Shown here: in pieces, positions 1-7,827 of the stretch
Numbering within the stretch: position 1 is the first letter of the stretch
How the letters are laid out: every line of letters starts with the position of its first letter
Assembly: GCA_016699405.1 (NCBI GenBank)
Contig: CP064972.1
Span: 3,813,501 to 3,877,500 of the forward strand
DNA length: 64,000 nt
Origin: Holophagales bacterium
GTDB lineage: Bacteria; Acidobacteriota; Thermoanaerobaculia; Multivoradales; JAGPDF01
Direction: 5' to 3'
The notes under the pieces: generated by a model
Database searches by the model: none
The model's input: the letters and a program-made list of their open reading frames with translations, nothing else
What the model was told of the DNA's origin: nothing
Program-made: the position numbers and the translations under genes

Positions 1-130
1 CGAGTGCAGCCGCCTGCGCCGACCAGGTGGCGCGAGTGAAGGGAAAGCCATGGATCATCACGACCCACGGGCGACCCGCGGAGCCGTGCACGTCGTAGGC
101 GAGATCGATGCCGTTCACCTGCAGCTTCAT
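1..130 (-). CDS. Alpha/beta hydrolase, N-terminal part only (runs off the window)
   Basis: Reading leftwards from the ATG at 130, 43 codons are visible before the window ends. They encode the first strands of an alpha/beta hydrolase, with the oxyanion-hole motif HGFP preceded by the hydrophobic strand WVVMI and followed by TRATW. The nucleophile elbow and the catalytic Asp and His lie outside the window, so substrate cannot be judged. A purine-rich ribosome site (GGAGG) lies just upstream. A decayed paralogue of exactly this N-terminus sits at 21155-21350 on the same strand, which helps confirm the start. An esterase, haloperoxidase-like or epoxide-hydrolase-like enzyme are all possible. Confidence 0.75.
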   Translation of the reverse strand, partial: MKLQVNGIDLAYDVHGSAGRPWVVMIHGFPFTRATWSAQAAAL

Positions 131-299
131 GGCGGCCTCCGGAGGAGGCGCGACGGGAGGAGACCCGCAGCACCAGACGAGGAAGGATGACGCCCTGCAT
201 TATGCGCTCTTCGGCCGGCCGATCGAGCGATCGCGGGGGAGCGTCGCCGCGGCGATGGGGAGCAATCGAAGCGCGGCAAGGCGATCGGCTCGCCGCACG

Positions 300-671
300 A
301 TGAGCGACGAACGCCTCCCGCCCACCTCCTCACCCGCACCGGTCGACCTCGCGACGGCGCGCCACTACCCCTGGGGCGACGGCTGTGACGGCTGGCATCT
401 GCTGGCAACACCCGAGCTCTCGGTGATCCGCGAACGGATGCCGTCCGGACCCGCCGAGGTGCGTCACCGACACGCGCACGCTCAACAGTTCTTCTTCGTG
501 CTCGCCGGCCGGCTGACGATCGACCTGGCCGGCGTCGAGCGCTCGCTCCTCCCGGGCCAGGGCCAGTCGATCCCAGCCGGCGTGCCGCACCAGGTCGTCA
601 ACCGCGACGACTCCCCCGCCGAGCTCCTCGTCGTCTCCCAACCACCGAGCCACGGCGACCGGATCGTTTGA
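300..671 (+). CDS. Small cupin-domain protein
   Basis: A 123-residue single-domain cupin. Motif 1 is visible as H56-R-H58-A-H60 followed by FFFVLAGRLTIDL, and motif 2 as IPAGVPH97QVVN, giving the three or four histidines expected to hold a metal. The usual Glu of motif 1 is replaced by Gln (AQQFFF), as in some small cupins, so metal binding may differ. The ATG at 300 was chosen because the in-frame extension to 108 is Arg/Gly-rich, antisense-like sequence. Stand-alone cupins of this size range from isomerases to sugar- or amino-acid-derived ligand sensors. No neighbour fixes the role. Confidence 0.7.
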   Translation: MSDERLPPTSSPAPVDLATARHYPWGDGCDGWHLLATPELSVIRERMPSGPAEVRHRHAHAQQFFFVLAGRLTIDLAGVERSLLPGQGQSIPAGVPHQVVNRDDSPAELLVVSQPPSHGDRIV

Positions 672-901
672 GTTCCTCGCCCGAGAGCAGAGCGATTCCG
701 CGGCTCGCCTCCGCCATCGAGCGCCGCTCGGAGGTCACGGAGCACTGACCGCCCCGGCGCAGCCGCCGGAGAGATCGCCCGAGCAACGCGCTGCGCCGGC
801 GACCCCAGGACGGCAGCCGAAGGGCGGGGACAGACGAGGCGGCGCGGCGGATCTGCCGCTCGACCTGTCCCCGACGAAGACACGCTGGTTGCTCGGCCGA
901 C

Positions 902-2716
902 TCAGTGGCCCTGGCTCTGAGCCACCGTGACGGTCGTCGTCCTTCGCACCGAGTTCCCAGACGAGTCCCGGCAGACCACGCCGATCGAGTAGGAACGATC
1001 ACCGAGGCTCGCAGTTCGCTCGGCGCGCAGCCAGACCGTCGAAGCGCTGGCGATCTGCCAGTCAGGACCGCTGTTGCTGCCCCCTCCGCCGCTCGCCGGC
1101 CGGTTCGAAGCGACGTCCGCGATCGCACACAACGGACGGGCGTCGCAGGCGTCAGCAGCAACTACGGACACGGACACCAGCACCATCTTGTGGTTCGGTG
1201 GCCAGAGATACGCCGGCGTGGCAGTGACCGCCCCGGCGACCGGCGGCGCCAGGTCCACGATCGAAACGACCGACGCGTCGACGGCGCTCCCTCCTCGACC
1301 ATCCCTCACTTCCAGCGTGAACTCGTGCCTCCCCAGGGGAACGAGGATCGACGGCGTCGCTCCCGTCGCGGTCAGGCCGCTGTCGCTCTGCCACGCGAAG
1401 GTGAGTGAATCTCCGTCCGGGTCGGACGATCCACTCCCGTCGAGCGACACCTGAGCGCGACAGTCCGCGCCGGCGGGCAACAGCTGATCGCTTCCGGCAT
1501 TGGCCGTCGGCTCCCCGTTGGCGTGCGAGAAGACGACGAGCGCGTTGTCGTCGTGACCGGCCACGTACACGTTCCGACCGTCCGCACTGGCGGTGACGTC
1601 GGAGCCGCCGGCCAGGCCGTCCACTCCACCGACACCATCGACGAACGCCTGGCGGAAGGTGAGCCGCCCGTCGTTCGCGTCTCGCTCGAACACGACGAGA
1701 GTCCCCAGGCCCTTGGAGTACACGTAGCCACCGTCCGAGCTGACGGCCACGGCGTTCGTGCGGACCATCCCGAAGGCGCCAGCCATCCCGTCGCGCTGGG
1801 CCTCGAGAAACACCAGCCGGCCGGTCACCGGATCGCGCGCGAAGACCGCGAGGGCGTTGTCCTCCGTCCCCGCCCCGTAGACGTTCTTCCCGTCCGGGCT
1901 CACGGCAAGCTTGTAGACGCCCGCCAACCCGTCCACTCCGTCGACACCGTCCCGGTAGAAATCGACGAAGGAGAGCTCACCGGTTTGCGCGTCGCGCGAG
2001 AAGGCGGAAATCGAATGGTCGAGGATGCCGACGCCATAGACGTGTCGCCCGTCCGGGCTCACGGCGATCGCCGTTCCGCCGAAGAGCCCGTCGATTCCGC
2101 CGTGGCCGTCGCGCAGCGTCTGCCGGTAGTCGAGCTCACCGGTGCCCGGATCGCGATCCCAGACGACGATGCTGTCGGCGTTGCTCGTCGCAGCGTACAC
2201 CGATCTCCCATCCGGGCTCACGAACGGGCCGCGGACATTGGCCACGGACGGGCCACCGACGCCCCCGGTCTCGACCTCGACGACGGAGAGAGCCCCGCTC
2301 GCCGGATCTCGCTCGAAGACGACGATCCGATCGTTGTAGCTCCATGGACCGTAGCCGGCGCCCGACGCGTAGACGTTCTTCCCGTCGGGACTGACGAAGA
2401 CGTCGACGACGCCCATCAGGACGTCGACCCCGGAAACAGCGTCGTTCGCCGTGCCGGCGAAGACGAGCCGCCCGGTCGCTTCGTCTCGCGCGAAGATGGT
2501 CACCGTGCCACCGAAGAGCGGGTTGTCGTGATCGGCGACGTAGACATGGCGACCGTCCGGGCTCACCGCCACCGAGTTCGCCCCGCCGAGACCGACTACC
2601 CCATTCACTCCCTGGCGATGCACTTCGAGCAGTTGCAAGTCCCCTGCGCCCGCTCGCCCTGCCACGGAACCGAGCTCCGCGATCACTGCCAACAGTACCG
2701 CCGACCATCGACGCAC
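902..2716 (-). CDS. Secreted seven-repeat beta-propeller (lactonase/YVTN type) with PKD-like C-terminus
   Basis: A 604-residue exported protein. The GTG at 2716 follows GGAGGAG at good spacing and opens a signal peptide (VRRWSAVLLAVIAELG...AGAG); the longer frame upstream is basic low-complexity sequence. Seven copies of a blade motif of the form VSPDGRxVY, spaced about 50 residues apart, predict a seven-bladed propeller like 6-phosphogluconolactonase-fold or YVTN surface proteins. After the propeller comes a PKD-like domain (ANAGSDQ...SLDGSGSSDPDGDSLTFAW) and a further Ig-like segment. The role is probably extracellular binding or scaffolding rather than lactone hydrolysis; no catalytic residues can be assigned by eye. 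Confidence 0.8.
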   Translation of the reverse strand: MRRWSAVLLAVIAELGSVAGRAGAGDLQLLEVHRQGVNGVVGLGGANSVAVSPDGRHVYVADHDNPLFGGTVTIFARDEATGRLVFAGTANDAVSGVDVLMGVVDVFVSPDGKNVYASGAGYGPWSYNDRIVVFERDPASGALSVVEVETGGVGGPSVANVRGPFVSPDGRSVYAATSNADSIVVWDRDPGTGELDYRQTLRDGHGGIDGLFGGTAIAVSPDGRHVYGVGILDHSISAFSRDAQTGELSFVDFYRDGVDGVDGLAGVYKLAVSPDGKNVYGAGTEDNALAVFARDPVTGRLVFLEAQRDGMAGAFGMVRTNAVAVSSDGGYVYSKGLGTLVVFERDANDGRLTFRQAFVDGVGGVDGLAGGSDVTASADGRNVYVAGHDDNALVVFSHANGEPTANAGSDQLLPAGADCRAQVSLDGSGSSDPDGDSLTFAWQSDSGLTATGATPSILVPLGRHEFTLEVRDGRGGSAVDASVVSIVDLAPPVAGAVTATPAYLWPPNHKMVLVSVSVVAADACDARPLCAIADVASNRPASGGGGSNSGPDWQIASASTVWLRAERTASLGDRSYSIGVVCRDSSGNSVRRTTTVTVAQSQGH

Positions 2717-3003
2717 GATCTCCTCCGCTCTGTCCGGGAGAAGTTGGAAACCGGACGAGGCCCGTGCCAGGGCAAGGCATGTGCCAGCCTTGCGGCGCCG
2801 CTGCGTCGATCCTTTCGCTCGCCGCCGCCCATGTGCTTCGCCGCGAGAGGCAGCAGCTTGTCGCGACTCGCTCACGAGCTTGGCGTTCGCGACCGCGCAC
2901 CCGCGAGGCGTCTCCTCTCGTCTCCTCTGCCACGTCACGTCCTCCTAGACGCCGCGACCGCGTCCGTCGTAACCCTGACGGCACGACAACCCGGAGGACT
3001 CCG

Positions 3004-3564
3004 ATGACGACCACCCGACTCGCCTGGCTCGCCGCCTTCGCCACCACGCTGGGAGCGCTCGCCTCACCTATCGCCCGTCCGGTCGCCGCGGCGGTGTCCG
3101 CCGACGACGGTCAGCCACGCGTGACGCGCGTCTTCTACCTGCACGGTATGGAGATGCGCGATGCCTTGATGCTGCTGCGCGCGGAGGTCGCGCCGCGAGC
3201 GATCGGCACGCTCGAGGGTCGCGAGGCGATCGTCGTCGCCGACGTGGCCGAGAAGGTCGAACGAGTCGAGAGGCTCCTGCGGGCGCAGGGCGCCATCGCC
3301 CGCGCGACGACACCGCACGCACCCATCGCCGCTGCAACCGGAGAAGCGGACACGGCGGCGACGGTGACGCATCGACTGGTGAGCAGCGACGCGATCAGCG
3401 CGGCGAACCTGCTGCGAGCGCTCTACGGGATCCAAGAGATCGAGAGCGCCGGCGGCGGCGTGATCGTCGTTCGCGCCACCGAGCCCGTGCTCACCGCGGG
3501 CGAAGCGCTGCTGCGCGAGCTCGGCCTGCTCGCCGCCACACCCGCGAACGGCAGAGCGCGGTAG
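3004..3564 (+). CDS. Exported protein with two secretin N-domain-like repeats
   Basis: 186 residues. The ATG at 3004 opens a signal peptide (TTTRLAWLAAFATTLGALA...RPVAA) and follows a GGAGGA-type site. The mature part has two copies of a small alpha/beta module: a strand (RVFYLHG / THRLVSS), a helix containing DAL or AANLLRAL, and a strand ending in the type AIVVAD or VIVVRA followed by another helix. This matches the N0/N1 modules of secretins and NolW domains, but no pore-forming secretin domain follows. It could be a periplasmic partner or pilotin-like accessory of a secretion or pilus system, or a free-standing remnant. Nothing nearby encodes a secretion machine. Confidence 0.6.
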   Translation: MTTTRLAWLAAFATTLGALASPIARPVAAAVSADDGQPRVTRVFYLHGMEMRDALMLLRAEVAPRAIGTLEGREAIVVADVAEKVERVERLLRAQGAIARATTPHAPIAAATGEADTAATVTHRLVSSDAISAANLLRALYGIQEIESAGGGVIVVRATEPVLTAGEALLRELGLLAATPANGRAR

Positions 3565-3618
3565 CGCGGCGCACCGTCCGGTCTCGCTCTCGAGGCATGA
3601 CCCCCACACGACTCCCGC

Positions 3619-3647
3619 TTGACACCGCGCGACGATCGCTCGATAAT
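3619..3647 (+). promoter_or_regulatory. Consensus sigma-70-type promoter
   Basis: A perfect TTGACA (3619-3624) and GATAAT (3642-3647) are separated by exactly 17 bases. This is strikingly close to the housekeeping consensus for such GC-rich DNA. A start point near 3654 would precede the small ORF at 3674, with an intrinsic terminator at 3822. Confidence 0.75.
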
Positions 3648-3673
3648 TCGCCCCCTTCGTGAGAGGACGCACC

Positions 3674-3793
3674 GTGAAGCGCTACGACATCGACATCCAC
3701 CTCGCCGCCGACGCCCGCAATGCGCGTGCTCTGGCCGGCGCCGACACGCCGCGGTCGTTCGACGCGGGGTGCGAGAGGGCGGTCGTCTCCTAG
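3674..3793 (+). CDS. Possible 39-residue small protein in a compact transcription unit
   Basis: GTG start with AGAGG seven bases upstream, 39 sense codons and a TAG stop, enclosed by the consensus promoter at 3619 and the terminator at 3822. The product begins VKRYDIDIHLAADARNARAL and ends CERAVVS; it is charged, has no membrane segment and matches no family I recognise. The transcript would be about 210 nt, so the unit could equally be a non-coding RNA with a fortuitous frame. The strong promoter and terminator argue that something is made here. Confidence 0.4.
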   Translation: MKRYDIDIHLAADARNARALAGADTPRSFDAGCERAVVS

Positions 3794-3821
3794 GAATCCG
3801 TTCGCGGCGCGACGTCGCGAC

Positions 3822-3864
3822 GAGCCTTCCGGGGAGCGATCCTCGGAAGGCTCTTTTCGTTTTT
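3822..3864 (+). terminator. Intrinsic terminator
   Basis: A perfect 9-bp stem (GAGCCTTCC at 3822-3830 with GGAAGGCTC at 3845-3853) is followed directly by TTTTCGTTTTT. It closes the short unit starting at 3619 and insulates the tRNA-like gene downstream. Confidence 0.85.
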
Positions 3865-3996
3865 CCGGCCCCGTGAGGCCGGCACTGCCCGGGCGTGGAG
3901 CGCCCGGGAGGCAGGGCCCCGTTCGACGGACCACGCGGCGCGCGCGAGCGCGTCCCGCCGTGGAATCGCAACCGGCGGACGCGGTGAGCTCCGCGT

Positions 3997-4070
3997 CGAT
4001 GGCTAGCTCAGGGGTAGAGCACCGGACCGTGAATCCGAATGCCGTGGGTTCGAATCCCGCGCCATCACCA
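3997..4070 (+). tRNA. tRNA-His-like gene (anticodon GTG), with several defects
   Basis: A cloverleaf can be drawn. The D-arm is GCTC/GAGC, the anticodon GTG lies at 4029-4031, the T-arm is GTGGG-TTCGAAT-CCCGC, and CCA is encoded at 4068-4070. Oddities: the acceptor stem has only six clean pairs (GATGGC/GCCATC), no G-1 opposite C73 as expected for bacterial tRNA-His, position 33 is C instead of the near-universal U, and the bottom anticodon-stem pair is C-A. It may be a pseudo-tRNA or a divergent extra copy rather than the main tRNA-His. No T-rich terminator follows; a GACCGC/GCGGTC hairpin lies at 4101-4115. Confidence 0.6.
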
Positions 4071-4386
4071 TCCGCCGCGAGGCGGTCTCAGCAGGACCCC
4101 GACCGCGGAGCGGTCGCGGTCGACTCGCCAGCCGGAGTCGGGCTCGTCGCGCACGCGCGGCGGGTTCGTTCGCCGGCACCGCACGCGGGCGCCTTGCGGC
4201 CCGACGGCGGCGACGCTCGGAACCGGCGCGTCCGCGGAAGACGGCAAGGCGGAGGACCCTCCTCTCCGCCGCCGCGGCCCGCGACTCGCGCCGGAGCCGT
4301 CGAGCGTCGCGCCCCGGGCCCCGCGACCCGCGGCGGGGCGGCGTCGCGACCGCTCCGTGGAAGGGCTTTCGAGAAGGAGGTGCACC
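4071..4386. other. Non-coding stretch between the tRNA-like gene and the SPFH gene
   Basis: No convincing gene. It holds the 6-bp hairpin at 4101-4115, C/G-rich sequence, and at its right end the strong ribosome site AAGGAGGT (4373-4380) of the next gene. A promoter for that gene is presumably here but none stands out. Confidence 0.5.
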
Positions 4387-5544
4387 ATGTCGTTCCTGAA
4401 GATGATCCGCGTGCGATTCGGCGAGCGCGTCGTGGTCTTCCGCGACGGACTGCCGGTCGAGCTGCTCAAGCCGGGCCGCTACCTGCGCGGCGCGTTCGGC
4501 GGCGGCCTCGAGGCGCTGCGTCTGTCGACCCGCGACACCTGGGTCGAGACGGCGTGGCTCCCCGAGATCGCGCGTGCCGGCCTGCTCGAGGGCGAAGCAC
4601 TCGTGCTCGACCTCGGCGACCGCGAGCGTGCACTGGTGCGCGTCGACGGCCGCTACGTCGGCGTGCGCGGCAAGGGCGTGTCGGCGGTGTGGACGGTCGA
4701 CCGGCGCGTCGAGGTCGAGCGGTTCGAGATCGGCTTCTCGCTCGGTCGCGACCGGGAGCCCGACGCGAGCCGGCCGAGCTTTCGGCTCGACCACCCGTCC
4801 CTGCCACTGATCGTCGAGCTGCCGGGCGCACGCCAGGAGCTCGACGTGACGCTGGTGCCGAACGGCTCGGTCGGCCTGGTCTACCGTGACGGTCGTCTGC
4901 TCGTCGAGCTCGGCGAGCTGCCGGCCGGCCTGGTGGCGTTCTGGAAGGGCACGGGCAAGTTCCAGGTGCTCGCGGTCGACCGGCGCGAACAGGTGCTCGA
5001 CGTCTCGGGTCAGGAGATCCTGACCGCCGACAAGGTGACGCTGCGGGTCAACACCCTCGTCGTCTACCGCGTCGTCGATGCCGGCAAGGCGGTCTCGACC
5101 GTCGAAGCCTACGGCCAAGCGCTCTACCGCCACACGCAGCTCGCGCTGCGCGCGGTGGTGGGCACGCGCGAGCTCGAAGCTCTCCTCGCCGGCAAGGACG
5201 AGGTGGTGCGAGAGCTCGAGGCGATGCTCGTCGGGCGGGCCACCGAGCTCGGCCTCGAGGTCCGCGAGGCCGGCATCCGCGACCTGATCCTGCCGGGCGA
5301 GATGAAGGAGATCCTCAACCGCGTCGTCGCGGCGCGCAAGCAGGCGGAGGCAGCGCTCGTCACCCGGCGTGAAGAGACGGCGGCCATGCGCATGCAGGCC
5401 AACACGGCGCGGATCTTCGAGTCGAGCCCGACGCTGCTCAAGCTGCGCGAGCTCGAGGTTCTCGAGAAGGTCGCCGAGAAGGCGAACCTCACCGTGGTCC
5501 TCGGCGACGGCGGCCTCGCCGATCGCGTGCTCAAGCTCGTCTGA
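4387..5544 (+). CDS. SPFH/band 7 domain protein (slipin/stomatin-like)
   Basis: 385 residues, starting at an ATG six bases after a near-perfect Shine-Dalgarno AAGGAGGT. The second half is the recognisable part: GQEILTADKVTLRVNTLVVYRVVDAGKAV is the band 7 core, followed by the family pattern of a regular helix (ALRAVVGTRELEALLAGKDEV), GLEVREAGIRDLILPGEMKEIL and a charged coiled-coil with RKQAEAALVTRREETAAMR. The N-terminal 150 residues are a beta-rich extension and there is no clear membrane anchor, unlike classical slipins. SPFH proteins form membrane-associated oligomers that organise proteases or secretion; no NfeD partner lies adjacent. Confidence 0.8.
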   Translation: MSFLKMIRVRFGERVVVFRDGLPVELLKPGRYLRGAFGGGLEALRLSTRDTWVETAWLPEIARAGLLEGEALVLDLGDRERALVRVDGRYVGVRGKGVSAVWTVDRRVEVERFEIGFSLGRDREPDASRPSFRLDHPSLPLIVELPGARQELDVTLVPNGSVGLVYRDGRLLVELGELPAGLVAFWKGTGKFQVLAVDRREQVLDVSGQEILTADKVTLRVNTLVVYRVVDAGKAVSTVEAYGQALYRHTQLALRAVVGTRELEALLAGKDEVVRELEAMLVGRATELGLEVREAGIRDLILPGEMKEILNRVVAARKQAEAALVTRREETAAMRMQANTARIFESSPTLLKLRELEVLEKVAEKANLTVVLGDGGLADRVLKLV

Positions 5545-5545
5545 G

Positions 5546-5765
5546 CCGGGAAGCCACCGTTCGATTCGTCGCGAGACGTTTCAGATGGCTGTCCTGAGGG
5601 GCCCCCGCAGCGGTTCGACGCCGAGGCGTATCCGAAGATACGTCGCAGGTGGCGGAACGCGTAAAGGCCACTCAGGGCGGCCAGATGCGACGTCGCAGCA
5701 GAAGTGGACTGTGGATTTCCGGCTGAGCTCATCGGCCCCCGGGGCAACGCTCCGGGGGCCCTTTT
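5546..5765 (+). ncRNA. Candidate structured RNA / hairpin-rich 3' region ending in a terminator
   Basis: Between the SPFH stop and a strong terminator lies 190 bases that code for nothing convincing but hold several helices: an 8-bp stem with CGAA loop (5625-5632 with 5637-5644), GTGGC/GCCAC (5649-5653 with 5667-5671), and the 12-base palindrome TGCGACGTCGCA (5686-5697). It may be the 3' UTR of the SPFH gene, a processed small RNA, or an independent RNA. No riboswitch class that I know matches. Confidence 0.3.
5734..5765 (+). terminator. Intrinsic terminator
   Basis: A perfect 9-bp stem GGCCCCCGG (5734-5742) with CCGGGGGCC (5752-5760), followed by CTTTTCG. Ends transcription from the SPFH gene or from the hairpin-rich stretch before it. 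Confidence 0.85.
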
Positions 5766-5782
5766 CGTCTCGCCAGAAAGCC

Positions 5783-5820
5783 GAGAGCCCGCGTCTCCAC
5801 GTCGAAGGAGGCGGGCTCTC
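5783..5820. repeat. Perfect 10-bp inverted repeat
   Basis: GAGAGCCCGC (5783-5792) is matched by GCGGGCTCTC (5811-5820) around an 18-base loop. No T-run follows on either strand, so it is not a standard terminator. The rest of 5821-6102 shows no gene; an SD-like AGGAG lies before the ATG at 6103. Confidence 0.55.
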
Positions 5821-6102
5821 GCCCAACCGTTCGTTGCCGCGGGTCTCGAGCCCGCGACCGCATCCCCGCTTCGTGGCGGGCAGGCACCTCGGGGGTTCGT
5901 CCCCAGGTTGCCGGGCCCATGCTCGGGCCTCTCGCGATGCAACTCCACGATGCGCCTCGTCCGGGCGAATGTCAAGGCCGCCGCGGGTGTCCCCGAGAGG
6001 CGTCCTTCTGCGCACCTGAACCGGAGCCAGCCGACGGTCTGTCCTGCTTCGCTCCCCTCGGGAGATCCCCCGAGACCCGCTGTCCGGCCCAGGAGATCCC
6101 CG

Positions 6103-6969
6103 ATGAGCGCCACGGTCGCCACCCTCGTCACGCTCGCCCTCGCCGTCACTCCGGTCGGAGCGATGGCCCCCGGCAAGGCGGCCGGGACGTTCTCCCTCGA
6201 CGGCACGTCGACGCCGCTGCCGGTCGCCGTCTCGACGGCCGTCGCCGGTCTCTTCGACGAATCGAAGAAGGACACGCTCGTCGTGCTCGCCGATCGCGAC
6301 CTCGGCGACCTCGCCGCCGACGACGAGGTCGGGATGCACGTCGCGGCGCGCGAGGGACGACTCGTCGCGCTCGCCCTGCGCCTCGACGGAGCCAAGCTCG
6401 TCCACGTCACCGTCCATGCCGCCGGGCTCGACGGCGAGATCAAGTTGCCCGGCGCCTGGTTCACCTGGAAACCGAGCGGGCCCGCCGCCGGCAGCCTGGC
6501 CCTCGCCGAGCGCGCTTGGGACGGTCATCGCTTCGCCTGCTCGCTGCTGTTCGTCGGCGCACCGGCCAAGGCCGCGGCGGCGAAGGCTCCCGCCGTCGCG
6601 ACGACGTCGCGCCCGCCCTCGGCCGCGACCCCCGCGGCCGCCCGGCAAGCGGCGCCGCCCGCCCCGTCGACGGCGAGCCACGCCGACCCCCAGGCGATGG
6701 CGAAGATCGTCGTCGCGGCGATCATGGCCAAGGACGAAACCCAGGCGGTCCGCCTCGTCGAATCGGGCGTCGACCCGAACCTGCGCGACGACTCCGGCAT
6801 CCCGCTGCTCAACTGGGCGGTGATGTCGTGCATGCCCCGGCTGACTCGCGCCCTCGTGGCCAAGGGCGCCGACGTGAAGGTCGAGCGCGCGCCGGGGCTG
6901 ACGATCCTCACCGAGGCCGGCGCCTGCCCCGAAGCGGCGGCCATCCTGCGCGCCGCCGGCGCCCGCTAG
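6103..6969 (+). CDS. Exported protein with C-terminal ankyrin repeats
   Basis: 288 residues with a signal peptide (SATVATLVTLALAVTPVGAMA). Residues about 25-155 form a beta-rich domain of unknown type, ending in GSLALAERAWDGHRFACSLLFVG. A low-complexity Ala/Pro linker (about 155-195) leads to two or three ankyrin-like repeats: AIMAKDETQAVRLVESGVDPNLRDDSGIPLLNWAV and TRALVAKGADVKVER. Ankyrin repeats bind proteins, so a periplasmic adaptor is plausible. The ATG was chosen for its position before the hydrophobic leader; the long frame upstream is Arg-rich. The membrane protein at 6992 follows 22 bases later and is probably cotranscribed. Confidence 0.7.
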   Translation: MSATVATLVTLALAVTPVGAMAPGKAAGTFSLDGTSTPLPVAVSTAVAGLFDESKKDTLVVLADRDLGDLAADDEVGMHVAAREGRLVALALRLDGAKLVHVTVHAAGLDGEIKLPGAWFTWKPSGPAAGSLALAERAWDGHRFACSLLFVGAPAKAAAAKAPAVATTSRPPSAATPAAARQAAPPAPSTASHADPQAMAKIVVAAIMAKDETQAVRLVESGVDPNLRDDSGIPLLNWAVMSCMPRLTRALVAKGADVKVERAPGLTILTEAGACPEAAAILRAAGAR

Positions 6970-6991
6970 ACCCATCCCCCCGGAGAACCGC

Positions 6992-7582
6992 ATGCCGACC
7001 CGCGTCGCGACGCCACTCGACCTCTCCACCGACCGCGCCGGCCGGCTGGTCCTCGTGCAGCACTCGAACACGCGGCTGCGCGTCGTCTCCCTGCCGTTTC
7101 TCGGCCTCGGCGGCTATCTCGTCTGGCAGGTCGTCGCCGGCGCGCTGCAGCGGGATCTGACCGTGGCGGGAGCGATCGCCCTGCCGCTTCTGGCCCTCGC
7201 CTTTCTCGTTCCGGGCTGGATCCTTCTCGCCGGTCGCCGCCGCACGGCGATCGACCCGGCGCTCCGCCTCGTGGTGCGAGAGATCGACTTCCGCCTCTTC
7301 TCCCGGCGACAGGTCGAGCCGGTGCCGGTCGGGGCGCACGTCGACGTGGTGCTCGAAACGCGCCGCATCGATCGCGGCGAAGGCACCGGTGGGAGCTCCG
7401 ACGACGCGGAGCCGCAGCGCCGTCACCCCTTCGCGGTGATCGAGATCGCCGCTCCGGGCAGCACGCCGATCCTGCTCGCCGTGCTCGACGGCGCGGAGGA
7501 GGGCCGGGGGCACGAGATCGCCCGGCAGGCGGCCGTCCTGCTCGGGCTGCCGGTCGGCTCGGGCACCCGCAGCGAGGACTGA
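6992..7582 (+). CDS. Small membrane protein with two transmembrane helices
   Basis: 196 residues. Two hydrophobic helices occupy about residues 30-50 (VVSLPFLGLGGYLVWQVVAGAL) and 58-80 (AGAIALPLLALAFLVPGWILLAG). A cytoplasmic-looking beta-rich tail follows, with a pattern (RRRTAIDPALRLVVREIDFRLFSRRQVEPV) resembling the PH-like domains of small bacterial membrane proteins. No family can be named with confidence. It is in the same direction as the ankyrin protein and followed by two terminators. Confidence 0.6.
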   Translation: MPTRVATPLDLSTDRAGRLVLVQHSNTRLRVVSLPFLGLGGYLVWQVVAGALQRDLTVAGAIALPLLALAFLVPGWILLAGRRRTAIDPALRLVVREIDFRLFSRRQVEPVPVGAHVDVVLETRRIDRGEGTGGSSDDAEPQRRHPFAVIEIAAPGSTPILLAVLDGAEEGRGHEIARQAAVLLGLPVGSGTRSED

Positions 7583-7661
7583 GCGCCCCGGCCCGAGTGT
7601 CCGCCCCGGACACCGTCCGCAACCTCGGGACCGGAGGTCCGTAACTCTTCCCGGATGGAAG

Positions 7662-7683
7662 CCTCGCTCCCCGCGAGGTTTTT
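7662..7683 (+). terminator. Intrinsic terminator (first of two)
   Basis: CCTCGC (7662-7667) pairs with GCGAGG (7673-7678) over a 5-base loop and is followed by TTTTT. It ends the 6103-7582 operon. Confidence 0.8.
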
Positions 7684-7684
7684 C

Positions 7685-7724
7685 GGTGCCTGCCACCTCC
7701 CTCGGCCGGCACCTTTTCTTTTTT
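7685..7724 (+). terminator. Intrinsic terminator (second, tandem)
   Basis: GGTGCC (7685-7690) pairs with GGCACC (7708-7713), with an inner GCC/GGC, followed by TTTTCTTTTTT. Tandem with the terminator at 7662, so read-through into 7828 should be low and that gene needs its own promoter in 7725-7827. Confidence 0.8.
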
Positions 7725-7827
7725 CGGCAGATCGCACCTCAAACCGGACTGTGGAAGTCCGCACAGACGAGGTCGCGGCGGCCGGCGATCATCTGGCGAG
7801 CGTCTCCGCTCTCGGGAGGACATTCGC

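Noticed and set aside
5829..5862. tRNA-like T-arm on the minus strand (GCGGG-CTCGAGA-CCCGC)
   Set aside because: No matching acceptor, D or anticodon arms around it; probably chance in a GC-rich hairpin region.
5581..7071. Very long minus-strand frame opposite the ankyrin and membrane proteins
   Set aside because: Arg/Gly-rich shadow of plus-strand genes with signal peptides and terminators; no domain or start signal.
7735..7770. Similarity between GGACTGTGGA here and near 5707, as a shared regulatory RNA
   Set aside because: The match is only about ten bases and the predicted stems differ; chance cannot be excluded.
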